64,000 nucleotides of DNA from Caldilineaceae bacterium (GTDB lineage Bacteria > Chloroflexota > Anaerolineae > Caldilineales > Caldilineaceae): the NCBI GenBank assembly GCA_958295845.1, contig OY282376.1:1873022-1937021 (forward strand), written 5' to 3'. The translations under genes and the position numbers were made by a program. The notes below the pieces were generated by a model. It saw only the letters and a list, made by a program, of their open reading frames with translations. It ran no database searches and had not been told where the DNA came from. Of this stretch, positions 35,309 through 43,627 are shown piece by piece (the stretch's first letter is position 1; every line of letters starts with the position of its first letter).

Positions 35309-36220
35309 TCAACCAACAGTCCCGTCAATGACCGTTACGTCCTGGGGCTCCTGTATGGCGACCGGCTTCTCGCTCAACTCTTGCTCCGGCAGCAGCAGAC
35401 CGACCAACACATAGACCAGTACGCCCGTGCCCACGCTGCCGATCGCAAACGCAACCCAGATCAGCCGCACAAGATTGGCATCCAGCCCAATCGCCTTGCC
35501 GATGCCGCCGCACACACCGAAAAACATGCGCTCTTCAAGGCTGCGCTTCAACGGAATGCTGGCCTTGGCCCGACGCAGACCATCCTTGGCCGACTCGCGA
35601 TTCAAGCGCGAAGCCGCCCGCGATTTCCCTTCCTGTACCTTTTCGCGGGCGCTGAACAAGCGACTGCGCCACGCCCGCTGGTTCTTCAGCAAGAGGAACC
35701 CCGCACCGATCAACAGCGCCGGCCAGAAAACCAGGCCTATCACATGCCAGAAGACCTGCCACAGCGCCGGCAGAATACCAAGATTCGCCAGCAGCCAGAT
35801 GACGCCGAACGCCACCAGCAGAAGCCCCGCCCGCCCAACATTGCGTTCATTCAACTCCAGTGCCGCCGGTGCCCGCTGGCCCGCCTTCGCCGTCCCGACC
35901 GGAAGCAGAAGCCACAGCGCCGCGTAGGCAAGCAGCCCCGTCCCCGCCGTCCCCAGCGTCAGCACCACCCACATGATCCGCACCAGAATCGGGTCGACCC
36001 CAAAATAGTCGCCCAGCCCGCCGCAGATCCCGCCCACTATCTTGTCTTCAGGGTGACGGTAGAGAAAAGTATCCCTGTTCGCGTCTGCGCCATCAGCCTC
36101 CTCGCTCTCAACCGTCTCCACCGGGATCACGACCTCTTCCGTGGATGGCTGGGCCTCCGACACCACTATCTCCTGCTCTTCCGGCGCCTGCTCGGGCTGG
36201 CTTGATATATTTTCATTCAT
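35309..36220 (-). CDS. Membrane protein with two PspC domains
   Basis: A 303-residue protein. An acidic N-terminal tail (about 1-45, Glu/Val-rich) precedes the first PspC domain, KIVGGICGGLGDYFGVDPILVRIMWV...GTGLLAYAALWLLLP. Two further membrane helices (LLLVAFGVIWLLANLGIL and FWPALLIGAGFLLL) and a basic linker follow. The second PspC domain is RMFFGVCGGIGKAIGLDANLVRLIWV...GTGVLVYVLVGLLLPEQ. PspC senses envelope stress in the phage-shock response; duplicated domains in one chain are uncommon. The ATG at 36220 with GGAGT upstream is preferred over a longer frame to 36310. pspA is not in the window. Confidence 0.9.
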   Translation of the reverse strand: MNENISSQPEQAPEEQEIVVSEAQPSTEEVVIPVETVESEEADGADANRDTFLYRHPEDKIVGGICGGLGDYFGVDPILVRIMWVVLTLGTAGTGLLAYAALWLLLPVGTAKAGQRAPAALELNERNVGRAGLLLVAFGVIWLLANLGILPALWQVFWHVIGLVFWPALLIGAGFLLLKNQRAWRSRLFSAREKVQEGKSRAASRLNRESAKDGLRRAKASIPLKRSLEERMFFGVCGGIGKAIGLDANLVRLIWVAFAIGSVGTGVLVYVLVGLLLPEQELSEKPVAIQEPQDVTVIDGTVG

Positions 36221-36432
36221 TGCGGACTCCTGCAGAACTGGGTAGCGGCGGATTCGCCGACTCTGTGGCTTGGTACACTCACTAATAAACTCTACGCAGT
36301 CTTTCTGCAAAAGTTTCGCGCCTCAATCGCTCCAAAAACCAGCAATGCGCGACCTCTCCAACCTGCACAGTCCCCAGCCTACAGCGAACCCGTTCTGCCG
36401 CGCGCGAGTTGATACGACCTGCCGAACAGCCC

Positions 36433-37494
36433 TCAGCTCCCGATGCGTACCTCTCGCCCCTCTTCCTGACTGCGGTAGATGCCGTCCAGAATCTCCTGCA
36501 CCTGCAGCGACTGCTCAGCCGGCACCGGCGACGGGCCCCCATCCAGGATCGCCTTGGCAAACTCAACACATTCCAGCGCGTGCGGTTCCATCTTGTCCTG
36601 CGTCAACTGCAGAAATCGGTTTGAAAACTGTTTCGTCTCGTAGTTCGTTTCAAGAATCTTCGTCGTCGGCCAGTGGCAGCCGCCTTCCGTGCCGTACAGC
36701 CAGATCTGCGTATCTTCGCCTGGCGTGTCATGATGCAGCAGCCAGCTTGTCTCCAGCACCAGAGTCGCCCCGTTGTCGAACCGCACAAACGCCGCCGCGA
36801 AATCCTCCACATCCATGTCCTTGGGCACCGGCGCCAGCTTCCATGCGCTGAATGCACCCTCGTGTTCGGCCAGCGGCGCCTTGGCAACCCCGGAAACCGC
36901 CACCGGCTGTGGGTTGTCCATCAACCACAATGTCAGGTCCAGAATGTGAACGCCAACATCGATCGTGGGGCCGCCGCCGCTGTGCTTCTTATAGATAAAG
37001 CCGGGCCGCACAGGCAGCCAGCCCCGCCGCAGCATCCAGCTGCGCGCATGGTAGATCTCCCCCAGCGAACCCGTTCCCACTTCCGCCTTCAACGCCTGGG
37101 AATCCCCTCGAAAACGAAAATGCTGGGCCGTCATCAACAGCTTGCCCGAACCGTCCCGCGCCGCGATCATCTGCCGTATCTCCTCCGGCGTCGGCGCCAG
37201 CGGTTTTTCGCATAGTACATGCTTGCCCGCCTCCAGCGCCGCGATCGCAATCGGGGCATGGTACCGGTTAGGCGTGCACACATCGATAATGTCTATATCC
37301 GGATCACTGAACAACGCCGCCGGGTCGCTCTCCAGCTTCGTCACCCCATGCAGCGCGCCCCACCTCTCCAGCGCCTCCTCGGAAATGTCACTCCCCGCTA
37401 CAACCTCCGCATCCTCCGAAGCGGTCCAACCAGGCATATGCGCCTTGGCGATCCCGCCGACACCCACTACCCCAACCTTGAGAATTTTCGACAC
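36433..37494 (-). CDS. Gfo/Idh/MocA family oxidoreductase
   Basis: A 353-residue NAD(P)-dependent sugar or inositol dehydrogenase-like enzyme. The Rossmann motif VGVVGVGGIAKAHMPGW is at the N-terminus. EKPLAPTPEE (about 96-105) contains the conserved catalytic Lys of the EKP motif. GGGPTIDVGVHILDLTLWLM carries the Asp/His pair of the second domain. The start is a GTG at 37494. The typical fold is complete, but the substrate cannot be read. It is a single gene, 212 bases upstream of the double-PspC gene and divergent from a ThDP enzyme across a 1.3-kb repeat-filled gap. Confidence 0.92.
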   Translation of the reverse strand: MSKILKVGVVGVGGIAKAHMPGWTASEDAEVVAGSDISEEALERWGALHGVTKLESDPAALFSDPDIDIIDVCTPNRYHAPIAIAALEAGKHVLCEKPLAPTPEEIRQMIAARDGSGKLLMTAQHFRFRGDSQALKAEVGTGSLGEIYHARSWMLRRGWLPVRPGFIYKKHSGGGPTIDVGVHILDLTLWLMDNPQPVAVSGVAKAPLAEHEGAFSAWKLAPVPKDMDVEDFAAAFVRFDNGATLVLETSWLLHHDTPGEDTQIWLYGTEGGCHWPTTKILETNYETKQFSNRFLQLTQDKMEPHALECVEFAKAILDGGPSPVPAEQSLQVQEILDGIYRSQEEGREVRIGS

Positions 37495-37818
37495 ACCTGC
37501 TTCCTTTCAATCCTTGACTCTGGCCCCACAGCTATCCGCAGCTGTCGGAACGTAAAGGTAGATACATCGGATCCCAAAAAAGAGTGCCCCGAAAGCGGAA
37601 AAAAGTCCCAGCCGACGCAGCCCGCGCCAAGCAACCGCACTGCCTGCAACCCTCTCAACAGCACCCAAACCCCAACCGCACCCCGCTCTCTCCAAAGGCA
37701 CCTGAACCACGCCCCAGATCATAGCACGTATACACTGTAGACTCAATCGCAACCACCTGCCAGAACCTCCCCAGTCCGGCAAGAACTCAATGACTACTGA
37801 CCCCTGACCCCTGACCCC

Positions 37819-37900
37819 TGCAGTTCCGCGCCCCCGCAACGCCCCGCCCTTGCTCGCCACCGTGCACATTCTTCCCCAGCAAGGTGGCGGGCCAACAGTG
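37819..37900 (+). repeat. Dispersed double-hairpin element, copy 3 (truncated)
   Basis: CTGCAGTTCCGCGCCCCCGCAACGCCCCGCCC... through CCAGCAAGGTGGCGGGCCAACAGTG. The left GGGCCTTCGGCCC hairpin is missing and the tail has diverged. It is preceded by (CCCCTGAC)3. Confidence 0.8.
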
Positions 37901-38229
37901 TCCCCCCCCCCAACGCTCCCGTAGGGGCAGGCCTTGTGCCTGCCCTGGGTCTCCCAAGGAGCCTGTAGACAATCCCAGTCGCCTCCGGCACAATCTCCCT
38001 GCCAGACTGTTTCCACACCAGATCCAAGATGCAACTTGCAGGGCTTTTTTCTCGACTCTCACGTACAAATGTGCTATAACGCCCAGATAACGGCCAAACT
38101 ATTTTTATAAAATAATATATAGTGGTATTTGACGCCGAAGGGACCGGACTGAGAACACAATCGCTGCCCAATGGAAGTTCAGATCCGTCCTCTCCACGCC
38201 GAAATCCCTGGCATTCGCCCATGTCGAAA

Positions 38230-38720
38230 AGTCCCGCAAATCCTGATTCAGGCAATAGTCAAACACAAACAATCTCACATAAACGCTCGTAAACTCTCAT
38301 GAACTCTCACACGAGCGCCCTATCACGCGCCCAGGGCGCCAACCATCCTGCAAATCCAAGAAAATCACGTAAATCCTGATTCAGACAACCTCCAAACGCA
38401 AACAAACTTTCGTAATCTCTCGTAATCTCTCGTAAACACTCGTAAACACTCGTAAACTCTCATGAACTCTAATACGAGCGCCTCATTACACCCCCTTGAC
38501 ACCAGCCATCCAGAAAATCCCAAGAACTCATGTAAATCCTGATTCAGACTACCACCAAACGCAAGTAAACTCTCGTAATCTCTCGTAAACTCTCATAAAC
38601 ATTCACACGAGCGCCACATAACACTCTCAGGATAAGAGTCATCCCGAAAATACAAAGAAAACAACCACTAATCCTGATTCAGACAACCATCAATCCCAAG
38701 CAAACTCTCGTTTGCGGATT
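38230..38720. repeat. Four degenerate repeats with TCCTGATTCAGAC core
   Basis: The core TCCTGATTCAG(A/G)C occurs at 38241, 38374, 38537 and 38672 (spacing 133, 163 and 135 bases). After the first three cores comes AAACNCAA, then runs of CTCGTAAACTCTCATAAACTCT and a block ending ACGAGCGCC; the fourth is cut short after AAACTCTCG. A fifth core is at 51556. This looks like an old tandem amplification. The units are too degenerate, and the spacers too repetitive, for a CRISPR. Confidence 0.8.
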
Positions 38721-38808
38721 GCAAAGATACCCAACTGATGCTATCAATAGTACCAACCCATCCAACCCTTCTTCCACCCCAACCTCGAGTCCTTCAGGAG
38801 AACTACCA

Positions 38809-40485
38809 ATGCCTAGCATGACCGGTGGCCGGTTCATCGCCGAAACGGTACATGGATATGGAATCACCCACGTCTTCTTCATGCCCTATATCGGCCCCTT
38901 GGCTCTTATGGAGATGGAAAAACTGGGGATCAAGCGCGTGCAGACCCACGGCGAAAAAGCCGCTGCCTACATGGCCGACGCCTACGCACGCGTCCGCCGT
39001 GGTCCAGGCTTCTGCATGGCCCAGGCCGTCGGCGCCGTCAACCTGGCGGCCGGTCTGCAGGACGCCTACCTCGCCTGCTCCCCTGTCGTCGCGCTCACCG
39101 GTAAAGAGCTCCTTATCAACCAGCAGCGACACGCCTACCAGGAGGTCGACCACGTCAATCCGTTCTCGGCTATTTCCAAGTACAGCGCCTACGTTTCGAC
39201 GCCCGAACATCTGCCCGTCTACCTCCGCCAGGCATTTCGAGCCGCCACCACCGGCACACCCGGCCCCGCACACCTGGACCTGGAGGGAATCGCCGGCCAG
39301 GGAGTCGTCGAACTGGAGGCAGACCTCGAAGTCATCGTTGAAGAAGCCTTCACACACCTGCCCCCCTTCCGACCCGCTGCCGAGCCGTCCGCAATCGACG
39401 CCGCTCTCCAGCTCCTGAACCAGGCCCAACGCCCCGTCATCGTCGCCGGCGGCGGCGTCGTGGCCTCCGATGCCCGCAACGAGCTCATCGAACTGGCCGA
39501 AAAGCTCAACGTCCCCGTGGCAACATCCCTCAATGCCAAAAACATGTTCCCCGCCGACCACGAACTGGCCGTCGGTGTCCCCGGCTCATACTCCCGCGCC
39601 TGCTCCAACCAGCTCCTGTGTGAAGCCGACCTCGTCTTCTTCATCGGCAGCCACACCGGCGGCCAGGTGACCAATGGATACCAGATTCCTCCCCAGGGCA
39701 CCCCCATCATCCAGCTTGACATCAACCCCGAAGAGATCGGCCGCAACTACCCGGTCCAGGTCGGCCTGCAGGGGGATGTCAAGACCAGCCTCAGGCACAT
39801 GATCGACCGCGCCGCCCCCGCAGACCCCCGCCAGGCCTGGGTCGGCCGCGTTCAGGAAAAGGTCCGCGAATGGAAAACAGAAATGGCTCATCTGGTCGAC
39901 TCGGACATCCTTCCCATGCGCCCCGAGCGCCTCTGCCGCGAACTGAGCGACTACCTGCCCTCCGATGCCATCCTCGTCTCCGACACCGGCCACGCCGGCG
40001 TCTGGACCGGCACCATGCTCGACCTGAAACACGCCGACCAGAGCTACATTCGCTGCTCCGGATCGCTCGGCTGGGGCTTGCCCGCCGCCATGGGAGCCAA
40101 ATGCGCGCAGCCCGACCGCCCCGTCCTCTGCTTCACCGGCGATGGCGGCATTTGGTATCACATCGCCGAGCTCGAGACAGCCGCCCGCTGCGGCATCAAC
40201 ACCGTAACCGTCGTCAATAACAACCACTCTCTCAATCAGGAACAGGGCGGCGTAGAGCAGACATACGGGGGCCGGACCGCCGGCTCCGACGAGCTTTGGC
40301 TCTTTGAGGACGCCGACTTCGCCAGGATTGCCGAGTCCTTCGGTGCCCTCGGCATCACCGTCAACAGACCGGGTGAGCTCCCCGGGGCCCTCGACCGCGC
40401 CTTCGCCTCAGGCCGGCCGGCCGTCGTCGACGTCAAGACCCATGTCGAAGGCATCGCACCACGCGCTTGGGTGCCGACCAGTTAA
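38809..40485 (+). CDS. Thiamine-diphosphate-dependent enzyme (acetolactate synthase-like)
   Basis: A 558-residue ThDP enzyme with the three-domain plan of acetolactate synthase. The pyrimidine domain holds the catalytic Glu in THGEKAAAYMADAYAR (about 48-63). A central domain follows (RPVIVAGGGVVASDA). The pyrophosphate domain has the metal motif GDGGIWYHIAELETAARCG ending VVNNN. Several ALS-conserved positions differ, so benzoylformate decarboxylase-, oxalyl-CoA decarboxylase- or glyoxylate carboligase-like activity is equally possible. No regulatory small subunit or ilvC lies nearby, which argues against branched-chain synthesis. AGGAG eight bases before the ATG at 38809 decides the start over a frame opening at 38719. 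Confidence 0.88.
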   Translation: MPSMTGGRFIAETVHGYGITHVFFMPYIGPLALMEMEKLGIKRVQTHGEKAAAYMADAYARVRRGPGFCMAQAVGAVNLAAGLQDAYLACSPVVALTGKELLINQQRHAYQEVDHVNPFSAISKYSAYVSTPEHLPVYLRQAFRAATTGTPGPAHLDLEGIAGQGVVELEADLEVIVEEAFTHLPPFRPAAEPSAIDAALQLLNQAQRPVIVAGGGVVASDARNELIELAEKLNVPVATSLNAKNMFPADHELAVGVPGSYSRACSNQLLCEADLVFFIGSHTGGQVTNGYQIPPQGTPIIQLDINPEEIGRNYPVQVGLQGDVKTSLRHMIDRAAPADPRQAWVGRVQEKVREWKTEMAHLVDSDILPMRPERLCRELSDYLPSDAILVSDTGHAGVWTGTMLDLKHADQSYIRCSGSLGWGLPAAMGAKCAQPDRPVLCFTGDGGIWYHIAELETAARCGINTVTVVNNNHSLNQEQGGVEQTYGGRTAGSDELWLFEDADFARIAESFGALGITVNRPGELPGALDRAFASGRPAVVDVKTHVEGIAPRAWVPTS

Positions 40486-40510
40486 CGGCCCGATCCGTTC
40501 AGCACGATCT

Positions 40511-40528
40511 ACGGCCCGAAAGGGTCGT
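40511..40528 (+). terminator. Weak hairpin after the ThDP gene
   Basis: ACGGCCC (40511-40517) pairs with GGGTCGT (40522-40528), with one G-T pair, around a GAAA tetraloop. No long T tract follows, so termination is uncertain. Confidence 0.35.
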
Positions 40529-40533
40529 CAAGT

Positions 40534-40563
40534 TTGCTCTGACAATCGGCGATCTGCTAAAAT
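40534..40563 (+). promoter_or_regulatory. Putative sigma-70 promoter
   Basis: TTGCTC (40534-40539), an 18-base spacer and TAAAAT (40558-40563), located after the weak hairpin. It could drive the small gene at 40715 and the helicase. Confidence 0.45.
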
Positions 40564-40714
40564 GCCTCAGACTTGCAACAGATCTGATCGCCGCAGCATG
40601 CCGCGGGAGCGAGGCTGGCCACTGATTGGAAGCGGGCGTTTCTACCCCGGAGCCCTGTTCCCGTGCATGCAGGCTGAGCGATTCATTTCGACCCAATAAC
40701 GCGGAAGGCTCTGT

Positions 40715-41005
40715 ATGAAAGCAATGCTCTATCTGGACCAGGTGGCCGAGCCCGTGGCTATGCTGGACGAAGTCAAGATCGTGGAGTTCGGCAGCGACAA
40801 CCACCCCGAAGGCCATCGCGTCCGAATCTACTACAATACCAGGAACCTGAATGCCACCAAGACGATGGTCGAGCTTCACCGCGATCGCAAGATGACGATT
40901 AAGCTGGAAGACGGCCGATCCGGCCCCGCACTGATCACGCACGCCAGTCTCGATGCCAAGGGCCAGTTTGTAGGCGTCCTCAGAGTTCTCGCACCACTGG
41001 CCTGA
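40715..41005 (+). CDS. Small protein of unknown function
   Basis: A 96-residue, beta-rich protein starting MKAMLYLDQVAEPVAMLDE and ending in VGVLRVLAPLA. No signal peptide, membrane helix or recognised motif. GGAAGG is seven bases before the ATG, and a promoter-like sequence precedes it. Codon use matches real genes nearby. The helicase gene starts 117 bases downstream on the same strand, so the two may be co-transcribed. Function unknown. Confidence 0.65.
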   Translation: MKAMLYLDQVAEPVAMLDEVKIVEFGSDNHPEGHRVRIYYNTRNLNATKTMVELHRDRKMTIKLEDGRSGPALITHASLDAKGQFVGVLRVLAPLA

Positions 41006-41121
41006 GATCGAAGTGCGCTTCCAACCTACCCCCGCTCACCCCACTGCGCGTCTCAGCTCCGGGGCTGTCCCGCTATCTCGTTCGCCATCGGCATACCTGC
41101 CCGCCATCTGCCAGCAATTTC

Positions 41122-43485
41122 ATGGCCGCTGAACAGCAACTGCGCCCTGCCCAGGAGGAGATCCTCAACTATGAGGGAGGTCGCCTCGGTATCAGCGCCG
41201 TGCCCGGCAGCGGCAAGACCTTCACCCTCAGCCGCCTCGCCGCCAAACTGGTACACAAGCTCGCAGCCTCCGGCCCCCTGGACGATCGCGAAGTCCTGGT
41301 CGTCACCTTCACCAACGCAGCCGCAGAAAACTTCCGCAGCAGCATCGGTCGTGTCGTCGAGAGCCGCCACCTGCTCCCCAGCGGCTTCCGCGTGGGAACG
41401 ATCCACAGTCTCGCCCATGAGATCGTGCGCGAGCGCCCAGGTCTGGTTGCCCTGGGTGAAGACTTCGACATCATCGACGAAAGAACGAGCCAGGACATCA
41501 AACGGCAGGCGGTCAACAACTACCTGCAGTCCAACCCCGACTTTCTTGGCGCTTACGTCAAAACAGAGGACCTTCAGAACCCCCGAAACATGGAGCGTCT
41601 TCTGCCTCCTACCGCACAGGAGATTGCCGACGCGGTCATCCGTCGCGTCAAGGAGCTGCGCGCCGACCCCGAGACGCTGGAAAATCTACTGCAGCAGCAG
41701 TCCGGTTCTTGGCCTCTGCTGTCATTTGGGCTCCAGGTCTGCCGCGACTACCAGCGCGGCCTCGGCGTACGCGGCGGCGTCGACTTTGACGACCTGATCC
41801 TCCTCGCGCTCCAGGCCCTCGAAACCGATGAGAACCTCCTTGCCCGTCTCCAACAACGCTGGCCCTTCGTGCTCGAAGACGAAGCCCAGGACAGCAGCGC
41901 CCTGCAAGAGCAGATGCTCTCCCTCCTGACCTCCGCCCACGGAAACTGGGTCCGTGTCGGAGACCCCAACCAGGCCATTAACACCACCTTTACCAGCGCC
42001 GACCCGCGTTTCCTCCGAGATTTCGTGGATAGAGAGACAGTTCAATCCTTGCCCCTGCCCGACTCGGGCCGCAGCGCCATGCCGATCATTGATCTCGCCA
42101 ACTGCTTCATCGACTGGTCCCGCCAAGAGCATCCTGTTCTTTCCCCGGACCAAGCCCTTTCCCTCCCATACATTCTGCCCACCAACGAGGACGATCCGCA
42201 GCGCAATCCCGAACCCGGCGATCCGGCCGTCTACTTCTATGACCCGCCGCTCACACCCGCCGATGAGATCAGAATTCTGGTCGCCAGCCTGAAACGCTGG
42301 CTGCCTAAGCATCCCGCCAAGTCGGTGGCCGTCCTCGTCCCCGACAACTACCGCGGCGCCCAGTTCAGCCAAGCCTTCGAAGACGCCGGCCTCCCCTTCG
42401 ACGACTCGTTGCTCCGCTCCACGAGTACCACTCGCGTGGCCGTTGACGCGCTCGTCAAGGCCATGCGCTACATCAGCCAGCCCGCCAACCCTTCCCACCT
42501 TAATTCACTGTGGACCGATGTCTGGTGGGCGCGGCGACGCTGCACCCACGCCGCTGCAGAACCAGACGCGGAGTCCTCCCCGGCTGACGAAGAGAATCGG
42601 CCTCCATCCTGGCTTGAACCTGATGCCAGTGACGGCCAGAATGCTCAGCAGAACGAGTTGCCGCAGCCAGTCATACGCTTCGGCAAAGCACTGGGCCAGC
42701 TGCGTCTTCCAGAACGATTCGTCTACCCAACTGCCGGGGACGACTGGCTGCAGGAGCTCGGCTGGATCGACGACTTTGACGGCTTCCGCCCCATCGTCGA
42801 TCGATTCCAACAAGACCTGAGACGCTGGTGTTCAGCCGCGGTTCTACCCGTCGACGAACTGGTCCTGACGCTGGGTCAGGATCTCTTCACCGAAGCCCCG
42901 GAACGTGCTCTGGCCCATAGCGCAGCTATACTGTTGGCAAACATAGTCCGAGAACAGCCCGAACTGCGACTGCCCGAACTGACAAAGGAGTTGGAGCAGG
43001 CCGGTGCCAACAAGCGCCGCTTTCTCGGCTTTGGCGAAGAGACGCGAGGCTTTGAACCCCCCGCCGGCAAGGTGACGATTGCGACCATGCACACGGCCAA
43101 AGGCTTGGAATGGGATCGCGTCCATCTGGCATCCGTCAGCAACTACAGTTTCCCCAGCGGCGCCGACGACGAATACTACCGTGGGCAGCCCAGGTTCGTT
43201 CGCGACAGCCTAAACCTGACCGAAGAAGCTCTGGAACAGACCAGGCAGCTGCACATGGGTACGCTCGACGAATATGTCCAGGGAGACGCCACCCGCGAAG
43301 CTCGTAAAGAAATTGCCGCCGAGCGCCTGCGCCTTCTCTACGTCGGAATCACCCGCGCCCGGCAGGAGCTGGTCCTGACCTACAATACAGGGAGATTTCA
43401 TGACACGCGGCCCAACGAGCCCGCTCTGGCCTTCACCGAGTTGGCGCAAGCTTGGCAAAAGGTCAGCCTCGAGAACCAAGCGTAA
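41122..43485 (+). CDS. UvrD/Rep-type superfamily 1 helicase
   Basis: A 787-residue ATP-dependent DNA helicase. Motifs in order: I AVPGSGKTFTLSRL (about 26-39), Ia VVTFTNAAAENF, II LEDEAQDSS, III GDPNQAINTTFTSADPRF, V TIATMHTAKGLEWDRV and VI LLYVGITRARQEL. The IV/middle region is divergent, with a long hydrophilic insert (about 475-520, Asp/Glu/Pro-rich). No C-terminal nuclease domain (PD-(D/E)XK) follows motif VI, so it is a bare helicase rather than AddA or RecB. A role in repair or in resolving replication blocks fits the family. Motif II reads DEAQD, as in UvrD relatives. Confidence 0.92.
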   Translation: MAAEQQLRPAQEEILNYEGGRLGISAVPGSGKTFTLSRLAAKLVHKLAASGPLDDREVLVVTFTNAAAENFRSSIGRVVESRHLLPSGFRVGTIHSLAHEIVRERPGLVALGEDFDIIDERTSQDIKRQAVNNYLQSNPDFLGAYVKTEDLQNPRNMERLLPPTAQEIADAVIRRVKELRADPETLENLLQQQSGSWPLLSFGLQVCRDYQRGLGVRGGVDFDDLILLALQALETDENLLARLQQRWPFVLEDEAQDSSALQEQMLSLLTSAHGNWVRVGDPNQAINTTFTSADPRFLRDFVDRETVQSLPLPDSGRSAMPIIDLANCFIDWSRQEHPVLSPDQALSLPYILPTNEDDPQRNPEPGDPAVYFYDPPLTPADEIRILVASLKRWLPKHPAKSVAVLVPDNYRGAQFSQAFEDAGLPFDDSLLRSTSTTRVAVDALVKAMRYISQPANPSHLNSLWTDVWWARRRCTHAAAEPDAESSPADEENRPPSWLEPDASDGQNAQQNELPQPVIRFGKALGQLRLPERFVYPTAGDDWLQELGWIDDFDGFRPIVDRFQQDLRRWCSAAVLPVDELVLTLGQDLFTEAPERALAHSAAILLANIVREQPELRLPELTKELEQAGANKRRFLGFGEETRGFEPPAGKVTIATMHTAKGLEWDRVHLASVSNYSFPSGADDEYYRGQPRFVRDSLNLTEEALEQTRQLHMGTLDEYVQGDATREARKEIAAERLRLLYVGITRARQELVLTYNTGRFHDTRPNEPALAFTELAQAWQKVSLENQA

Positions 43486-43627
43486 GCAAGCCGATTGGAG
43501 TCTCTTCTTTAACCAGCTCTACATGGCATACCTTGTGCCTTCAGTATCGAGAGACTGTCTGGACCAGCGTCCGGCAATCCCCTTGCACACCTATCGCGCT
43601 GCAGTCGCCAACTGATCGGTTCCACGA

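Larger units (their letters stand above)
37495..38808. other. 1.3-kb repeat-filled divergent intergenic region
   Basis: It contains no supportable gene. From left to right: ordinary sequence to 37795, a CCCCTGAC tract with a partial double-hairpin element (37798-37900), GC-rich sequence, an AT-rich island (about 38068-38130, ATTTTTATAAAATAATATATAG) and a degenerate repeat field (38230-38720). AGGAG at 38796 serves the ThDP gene. Confidence 0.65.

Noticed and set aside
38230..38720. CRISPR or phage attachment array
   Set aside because: Units are degenerate with uneven spacing, spacers are themselves repetitive, and no cas gene or integrase is present.
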